NCBI GenBank assembly: GCA_038258215.1
Contig: JBBSQC010000013.1
Location: 1 to 64,000 of the forward strand
Length of the DNA: 64,000 nt
Direction of reading: 5' to 3'
DNA from: Fodinibacter sp038258215
GTDB lineage: Bacteria > Actinomycetota > Actinomycetes > Actinomycetales > Dermatophilaceae
The translations under genes and the position numbers were made by a program. Each line of letters begins with the position of its first letter. Position 1 is the first letter of the stretch. Positions 59,363-64,000 of the stretch are shown here, in pieces. The notes under the pieces are model-generated. The model ran no database searches and had not been told where the DNA came from. It worked only from the letters and a program-made list of their open reading frames with translations.

Positions 59363-60100
59363 GTGCCCGATCAGCCCCGCCTGGAGCTCCTGCCCGCCGT
59401 CGACGTCGTGGGCGGTCGCGCGGTGCAGCTCGTGCAGGGCGTCGCCGACACCGGCGGCGAGTTCGGCGACCCCGTGGCGGCGGCCCTGGCCTGGCAGGAA
59501 CAGGGTGCCGAGTGGCTCCACCTCGTCGACCTCGACGCGGCGTTCGGGCGCGGCTCCAACGCCGAGCTCCTCTCGCGGATCGTCGGAACGCTGGACATCA
59601 AGGTCGAGCTGAGCGGCGGCATCCGGGATGCCGAGTCCCTGGACCGCGCCCTCGCCGGCGGATGCCGGCGGGTCAACCTCGGCACCGCGGCGCTGGAGGA
59701 CCCGGAGTGGACCGCGAAGGCGATCGCGGAGCACGGCGACGCGGTGGCGGTGGGGCTCGACGTACGGGGGACGACGCTGGCGGCCCGCGGGTGGACGCGG
59801 GAGGGCGGTGACCTGTGGGAGACCCTCGCCCGGCTCGACGCCGAGGGGTGCGCCCGCTACGTGGTGACCGACGTCGCCAAGGACGGCATGCTCCAGGGCC
59901 CGAACCTGCCCCTGCTGCGCGAGGTGTGCGCCCGCACCGACCGTCCGGTCGTGGCCTCCGGCGGGGTCTCCACGCTGGCCGACATCGAGGCGATCCGTGG
60001 CCTCGTCGGCGAGGGGGTGGAGGGCGCCATCGTGGGCTCGGCGCTCTACAAGGGCGCCTTCACGCTGCCCGAGGCCCTCGATGCCGCCGGCCGCCCATGA
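59363..60100 (+). CDS. priA: Bifunctional HisA/TrpF isomerase PriA
   Basis: A 245-residue (beta/alpha)8 isomerase that in actinobacteria serves both histidine (ProFAR) and often tryptophan (PRA) synthesis. Blocks: ELLPAVDVVGGRAV, EWLHLVDLDAAFGRGSN, VELSGGIRDAESLD, VTDVAKDGMLQGPN, VIVGSALYKG-type AIVGSALYKGAFTL, and the PriA-specific RGW in LAARGWTREGG. Arg19 of M. tuberculosis PriA is Gln here (RAVQLVQG). GTG 59363 is chosen: GGAGGA is about 6 nt upstream; the ATG at 59279 is an alternative. Confidence 0.94.
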   Translation: MPDQPRLELLPAVDVVGGRAVQLVQGVADTGGEFGDPVAAALAWQEQGAEWLHLVDLDAAFGRGSNAELLSRIVGTLDIKVELSGGIRDAESLDRALAGGCRRVNLGTAALEDPEWTAKAIAEHGDAVAVGLDVRGTTLAARGWTREGGDLWETLARLDAEGCARYVVTDVAKDGMLQGPNLPLLREVCARTDRPVVASGGVSTLADIEAIRGLVGEGVEGAIVGSALYKGAFTLPEALDAAGRP

Positions 60101-60852
60101 CAAGGGGAACCGGGGCCCCGGGCGCCGAGGCCTCTCGCGCGGACTCGGCGCAGCTGCCGTGGGCCGGGCGGGACCTCTCACCCAGCGGGTTCGAGGGTGA
60201 CAGCGGGGCCGCCGACGAGACCCTGCGCGACGCCCTGGCCGGTGAGGCCGACGACGCCACGCTCATGCGCGCCCTGGAGGCCGCCCGGCTGCTCGTCCCC
60301 ATCGTCGCGGAGCCCGCGGCGCTGGACACCTCCGGTGCGCACGTCGTGGACGCGCAGGTCGACCTGGCCGCCGTGACCCTCGTCGCACCGGACGGGCAGC
60401 GCGCCCTCCCGGTCTTCACGAGCACCGAAGCCCTGTCGTCGTGGGATGCAGCAGCCCGCCCGGTGCCGGTGACTCCCGCGCGGGCCGCCCAGGCGGCGGT
60501 GTCCGAGGGGTGCGAGGTGATCGTCGTCGACGTGGCCGGCCCCGCCACGCGCGTGCTGCGCCCCTCGATGGTCTGGGCGCTCGCGCAGGACCGCCCGTGG
60601 CAGGCGCCCCGGGAGGACCCGTTCGTCGCGCGCAGCGTGACCCGGGCGCTCGCGCCGGAGAGCGACATCGGCTCCTTCGAGCTCGAGGAGGGCACCCCGC
60701 TCGGGCACGGGGTCCTCGGTGTCGTCCTCGACCTGCGCCCCGGCCTCCAACCCGAGCAGGTGCGCGCCGTCGCCAAGCGCGTGGGGGAGCGGCTGGCCAC
60801 CGACGGTGAGCTGCGGGCCCGGATCGACGGGCTGGCCTTCCGGATCCGCTGA
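60097..60852 (+). CDS. SseB family protein
   Basis: A 251-residue soluble protein with an SseB-type core (LMRALEAARLLVPIVAEPAALDTS ... VTLVAPDGQRALPVFTSTEALSSWD) and a C-terminal extension LRPGLQPEQVRAVAKRVGERL. SseB domains are of unknown biochemical role. The ATG at 60097 overlaps the priA stop (ATGA), placing it at the end of the his unit. Confidence 0.88.
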   Translation: MTRGTGAPGAEASRADSAQLPWAGRDLSPSGFEGDSGAADETLRDALAGEADDATLMRALEAARLLVPIVAEPAALDTSGAHVVDAQVDLAAVTLVAPDGQRALPVFTSTEALSSWDAAARPVPVTPARAAQAAVSEGCEVIVVDVAGPATRVLRPSMVWALAQDRPWQAPREDPFVARSVTRALAPESDIGSFELEEGTPLGHGVLGVVLDLRPGLQPEQVRAVAKRVGERLATDGELRARIDGLAFRIR

Positions 60853-60891
60853 GGTGGGCCGGCGGATTTCGGGGTATGCCGGGCCCGCTGG

Positions 60892-61142
60892 TATCGTGGC
60901 CTGCTGACCGACCGCTCCACCCGGGGCGGTGTGCAAGAGAAGCTCGCTTCCACCCGCGTCGACGCTTGCGTCGCCGGGTCCACTGGTCCACGACGTGAGT
61001 CGTGCCACGCCCGAGATGGGCGCGGCGACGGCATACCGTCAGTGGTCGGATGGACGGAGCCCGAGGCTTCTCGCGCACACGGCGCGAGGAGCCTCTTCTC
61101 GTGTCGGTGGTCAGGACAGACGACGCGACGAAGGAGAAACAC
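60892..61142 (+). promoter_or_regulatory. Promoter and long leader of infC
   Basis: TATCGT at 60892-60897 is a good -10 hexamer, giving a leader of about 240 nt before infC. Near its end a 14-bp stem (61063-61076 with 61082-61095, one G-U pair, 5-nt loop ACACG) is followed by UUCUCG: a candidate attenuator or terminator. AAGGAG lies at 61131-61136. Leaders before infC-rpmI-rplT are known to control ribosomal-protein synthesis in other bacteria. Confidence 0.55.
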
Positions 61143-61811
61143 ATCAGCGAGCCACGCATCAACGACCGCATCCGGGTTCCCGAGGTGCGGTTGGTCGGCC
61201 CGAACGGCGAGCAGGTCGGGATCGTCCGCGTCGAGGATGCCCTGCGCCTCGCCGCCGAGGCGGACCTGGACCTCGTCGAGGTGGCACCGATGGCCAAGCC
61301 ACCGGTTGCCAAGCTCATGGACTTCGGCAAGTTCAAGTACGAAGCCGCCATGAAGGCCCGCGAAGCACGCAAGAACCAGGTCAACACGGTCATCAAGGAG
61401 ATCAAGCTCCGCCCGAAGATCGACCCGCACGACTACGGCACCAAGAAGGGCCACGTCGAGCGCTTCCTCAAGGGCGGGGACAAGGTCAAGGTGACGATCA
61501 TGTTCCGCGGTCGTGAGCAGTCCCGCCCCGAGCTCGGGTACCGGCTGCTCCAGCGCCTGGCCGAGGACATCGTCGAGCTCGGCACCGTGGAGTCCTCGCC
61601 CAAGCAGGACGGCCGCAACATGGTCATGGTCATCGCGCCGACGAAGAAGAAGGCCCAGGCCATGGCCGAGCAGCGACGCCGCCGCGACGAGGCCTCCCAC
61701 GCATCCGAGGACGCCGTTCAGCACGAGGCCACCGACGTGGTCGACGGGCCCGAGGGCACCGCGGAGAGCACGACCGAGAGCGCGACCGAGAGCGCGACCG
61801 AGACCGTCTGA
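61143..61811 (+). CDS. infC: Translation initiation factor IF-3
   Basis: A 222-residue IF-3 that keeps the 30S subunit free and proofreads start codons. The N-domain begins ISEPRINDRIRVPEVRLVG; the C-domain follows VIKEIKLRPKIDPHDYGTKKG. The start is an AUC codon at 61143 with AAGGAG 6 nt upstream, as in many bacteria where a rare start makes infC self-regulating; the frame is open upstream, but no start there has a ribosome site. A C-terminal Glu/Thr/Ser-rich tail with STTESATESATE repeats extends beyond the usual length. Confidence 0.95.
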   Translation: MSEPRINDRIRVPEVRLVGPNGEQVGIVRVEDALRLAAEADLDLVEVAPMAKPPVAKLMDFGKFKYEAAMKAREARKNQVNTVIKEIKLRPKIDPHDYGTKKGHVERFLKGGDKVKVTIMFRGREQSRPELGYRLLQRLAEDIVELGTVESSPKQDGRNMVMVIAPTKKKAQAMAEQRRRRDEASHASEDAVQHEATDVVDGPEGTAESTTESATESATETV

Positions 61812-61876
61812 GCAGCATCCGCGAACCTCTGCACCACCGAACCTCTGCACCACCGAACTGCAAGGAGATCGGCACC

Positions 61877-62071
61877 ATGCCGAAGAACAAGACGCACAGC
61901 GGCGCCAAGAAGCGTTTCCGGGTGACCGGGTCGGGCAAGATCATGCGCGAGCAGGCCGGCCACGTCCACAAGTTCCACGAGAAGACCCCGCAGAAGGCTC
62001 GCGCCCTCAGCAAGGACATCCTCGTGTCCGAGAACGACGTCAAGAAGATCAAGAAGCTTCTCGGCCGCTGA
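61877..62071 (+). CDS. rpmI: 50S ribosomal protein L35
   Basis: A 64-residue L35 beginning MPKNKTHSGAKKRFRVTGSGK, with the KAGHVHKFHEKTP-like segment AGHVHKFHEKTPQKAR and a lysine-rich end. AAGGAG precedes the ATG at 61877. It lies 65 nt after infC in the universally conserved infC-rpmI-rplT operon. Confidence 0.97.
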   Translation: MPKNKTHSGAKKRFRVTGSGKIMREQAGHVHKFHEKTPQKARALSKDILVSENDVKKIKKLLGR

Positions 62072-62117
62072 GCCGCCCCCCACCCCCAGATTTCGCCAGA
62101 CAGCAAGGAGCAATCAC

Positions 62118-62501
62118 GTGGCACGCGTGAAGCGGGCGGTCAACGCCCATAAGAAGCGCAGGGTCGTCCTCGAGCGGGCCAGCGGTTACCGCGGGCAGCG
62201 CTCGCGGCTGTACCGCAAGGCCAAGGAGCAGGTCCAGCACAGCCTCGGCTACAGCTACCGGGACCGCCGGGCCCGCAAGGGCGACTTCCGTCGCCTGTGG
62301 ATCCAGCGGATCAACGCTGCGTCCCGCGCGAACGGCATGACCTACAACCGGTTCATCCAGGGCCTGAAGGCCGCTGAGATCGAGGTCGACCGCCGCATGC
62401 TCGCCGAGCTCGCGGTCAACGACGAGGCCGCCTTCACCGCGCTCGTCGAGATCGCCCGGGCCCACCAGCCCGTCCAGACGCCGGCCAAGGCCTCCGCCTG
62501 A
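62118..62501 (+). CDS. rplT: 50S ribosomal protein L20
   Basis: A 127-residue L20 (ARVKRAVNAHKKRRVVLERA ... GYRGQRSRLYRKAKEQVQHSL), needed early in 50S assembly and, in other bacteria, a repressor of its own operon. GTG 62118 has AAGGAG 7 nt upstream and a conserved second-residue Ala. Confidence 0.97.
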   Translation: MARVKRAVNAHKKRRVVLERASGYRGQRSRLYRKAKEQVQHSLGYSYRDRRARKGDFRRLWIQRINAASRANGMTYNRFIQGLKAAEIEVDRRMLAELAVNDEAAFTALVEIARAHQPVQTPAKASA

Positions 62502-62511
62502 CTCGCGACCG

Positions 62512-63321
62512 GTGCTGACCAACCCCCGGGCCGACCGGGTCCGGGCGGTCGCATCCCTCTCGAGGCGGCCGGTGCGTGCGCCCACCGGCCGCTTCGCCGT
62601 CGAAGGCCCCCAGGGGGTCCGTGAGGCGGTGCGGTATGCCGCCCCACGTGTCCTCGACCTCTACCTCACCCCCGAGGCCGCGCAGCGCTACGCCGCCGAC
62701 ATCGTCGAGCCGGCCCGCGCCGCCGGCCTCCGGCTCCACGAGGTCACGGCCGAGGTGCTCACCGCGATGTCCGAGGCCGAGACCCCCCAGGGAGTGCTAG
62801 CCGTGCTCTCGGTCGACCTCCCCGAGCTGGACGACGTGCTGTCCGGAAGCCCGCGCCTGTTGATCCTGCTGAGCGAGGTCCGGGACCCGGGCAACGCCGG
62901 CACCGTGATCCGGGGCGCGGACGCTGCGGGAGCCGACGCCGTGCTCGTGTCGAGCTCGTCGGTGGACGTCCGCTCCCCGAAGGTGGTGCGGTCGACCGCC
63001 GGCTCGCTCTTCCACCTGCCGGTCGTGACCGGCCTGGACCTGGCGCCCACGCTGCGGTCGCTGGCGGCGCGCGGCATCCGGACGTATGCGGCGGACGGCG
63101 CCGGCCGCACGCTGCTCCCGGACGCCGACCTGTCCGTGGCGCACTGCTGGGTCATGGGAAACGAGGCGAACGGCCTCACGGCCCAGACCCGCGAGGCCTG
63201 CGACGACGTGGTGCGGGTGCCCATCCACGGCCGCGCGGAGTCGCTCAACCTCGCGATGGCCGCGACCCTGTGTCTCTTCGCCTCGGCAGGCGTGCAGGGT
63301 GGGCGGGCCGGTGCACGGTAA
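62512..63321 (+). CDS. TrmH family RNA methyltransferase
   Basis: A 269-residue SpoU-class 2'-O-ribose methyltransferase. The N-terminal RNA-binding part contains RFAVEGPQGVREAVRYA and TPQGVLAVLS. The knotted SAM domain has LLSEVRDPGNAGTVIRGADAAG (motif 1), WVMGNEANGL (motif 2) and IPIHGRAESLNLAMAAT-type VPIHGRAESLNLAMAATL (motif 3). Target RNA (23S or tRNA) is unspecified. It starts 10 nt after rplT at a GTG. Confidence 0.93.
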   Translation: MLTNPRADRVRAVASLSRRPVRAPTGRFAVEGPQGVREAVRYAAPRVLDLYLTPEAAQRYAADIVEPARAAGLRLHEVTAEVLTAMSEAETPQGVLAVLSVDLPELDDVLSGSPRLLILLSEVRDPGNAGTVIRGADAAGADAVLVSSSSVDVRSPKVVRSTAGSLFHLPVVTGLDLAPTLRSLAARGIRTYAADGAGRTLLPDADLSVAHCWVMGNEANGLTAQTREACDDVVRVPIHGRAESLNLAMAATLCLFASAGVQGGRAGAR

Positions 63322-63331
63322 CCTGCACGCC

Positions 63332-64000
63332 ATGGACGACCCGTTCGCGATCCCCACGGACGTGGCGGCACACGGGCTCGAGTTCCTGCCCGACGGGCTG
63401 GTCGCCACCATCGGCCCGGACCGGGTGGTGGGGTTCATGAACTCGCCCGCGGAGCGGATCTCCGGTCTGACCTCGCAGGAGGTCGTCGGCCGTGACATCA
63501 CCGAGGCGTTCCCCCTCCAGGATCTCAGTGGTGTGTCGTGGTGGGAGATCAGCGACCCGTGGGACGGGCTGGCGACCCGCACGGGTCACCGGGAGCGCCT
63601 GCTGGTGCTTCCCTCGGGCCGTGAGGTGCTCGTGACGGCGAAGTACGTGCGGTCGGGGCGGAACGGCCCCGTCCAGAGCGTGGTGCTGGGGCTGCGCGAC
63701 GCCGAGGGCCGGCGCCGCGCGGAGGCCGAGAGCGCGGCGCTGCTGACCACCGTCGCCCACGAGCTTCGTTCCCCGCTCACCGGCGTCAAGGGCTTCTCCT
63801 CGACGCTGCTGCGCAACTGGGCCCGGTTCACCGACGACCAGAAGCTGCTCATGCTCCAGACGATCGAGGCCGACGCCGACCGGGTGACCCGGCTCATCAC
63901 CGAGCTGCTCGACGCCTCCCGGATCGACGCGCGGCGCCTGACGGTGCACCCGCAGCCGCTCGACGTCGCGTCGGTGCTGTCCTCGCAGGTGGAGCGGCGG
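63332..64000 (+). CDS. PAS-domain sensor histidine kinase, N-terminal part
   Basis: The gene runs off the window; 223 residues are seen. A PAS domain fills about residues 15-130 (MDDPFAIPTDVAAHGLEFLP, GFMNSPAERISGLTSQEVVGRDITEAF), followed by the dimerisation helix with the phosphorylated histidine in TVAHELRSPLTGVKGFSSTLL. There is no TM helix, so the sensor is cytoplasmic. TAACCT (63319-63324) lies 7 nt before the ATG, again a leaderless pattern. The catalytic ATPase domain should lie beyond 64000. Confidence 0.9.
   Translation, partial: MDDPFAIPTDVAAHGLEFLPDGLVATIGPDRVVGFMNSPAERISGLTSQEVVGRDITEAFPLQDLSGVSWWEISDPWDGLATRTGHRERLLVLPSGREVLVTAKYVRSGRNGPVQSVVLGLRDAEGRRRAEAESAALLTTVAHELRSPLTGVKGFSSTLLRNWARFTDDQKLLMLQTIEADADRVTRLITELLDASRIDARRLTVHPQPLDVASVLSSQVERR

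Noticed and set aside
61002..61142. ATG start upstream of infC
   Set aside because: It would run through the leader hairpin and has no ribosome site; the conserved N-terminus begins at the ATC after AAGGAG.

Overview
The window reads as the chromosome of a high-GC actinobacterium, most likely from the order Micrococcales and plausibly the family Intrasporangiaceae (the family is inferred, not proven). The support is the gene order: trpD, ctaE, qcrC-qcrA-qcrB, ctaF-ctaD-ctaC, adoK, erpA, a glycerate kinase, gcvT, pepA, sucB, lipB-lipA, DUF4191, panB, glnA2 and glnE all sit together, as in the Rv2192-Rv2225 neighbourhood of Mycobacterium tuberculosis, although the blocks are rearranged. An actinobacterial actino-type bc1-aa3 respiratory chain and a PriA-type HisA agree with this. 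Nearly all of the window is ordinary core chromosome. At least 23 genes carry a TANNNT hexamer 6-7 nt before the start codon, the pattern of leaderless transcription.

Layout. 1-123 is pure G/C homopolymer runs, probably a contig-edge artefact. 124-2640 (minus) holds DUF4191, lipA and lipB for lipoate assembly. Then follow an MMPL transporter, an oxidoreductase, peptidase E, a Ser/Thr kinase and an SDR protein. 9273-12545 (minus) holds sucB and lpd, whose products use the lipoate. 12.7-18.4 kb has two small proteins, pepA, gcvT and an L,D-transpeptidase. 18.5-25.2 kb has an M20 dipeptidase with a glutathionyl-hydroquinone reductase-like enzyme, nadA, an exported hydrolase, a DinB protein and a glycerate kinase. 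25.3-28.9 kb has erpA, adoK, aat, a tusA-like gene and a cysteine-desulfurase-like gene that has lost its PLP lysine. 28.9-39.4 kb is the respiratory region: ctaC-ctaD-ctaF reads rightward, ctaE-qcrC-qcrA-qcrB leftward, then a lone receiver protein is coupled to trpD.

39.4-47.5 kb is more mixed. It has a tandem 35-bp repeat resembling an insertion-sequence end, a stand-alone Lrp effector domain, a DEDDh/GIY-YIG nuclease, a methyltransferase divergent from an HxlR regulator, and an accessory stretch (about 43.8-46.9 kb) with a YefM-YoeB toxin-antitoxin pair and several small unrecognised genes. 47.5-52.8 kb has panB, glnA2 and glnE. 52.9-60.9 kb is the histidine operon (hisD, hisC, hisB, an unknown gene, hisH, priA) plus sseB. 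It is interrupted between hisD and hisC by a broken DUF222/HNH nuclease gene that still has a near-perfect LexA box. 60.9-62.5 kb is infC-rpmI-rplT with a long leader and an AUC start for infC. A TrmH-type RNA methyltransferase and the first part of a PAS histidine kinase end the window.

No tRNA, rRNA or CRISPR array was seen. The most interesting leads are the lysine-less desulfurase paralogue with its TusA partner, the LexA-controlled broken HNH gene inside the his operon, the tandem repeat at 39.46-39.54 kb, and over-represented GGCATAC/GGATGCC words that force unusual codons.
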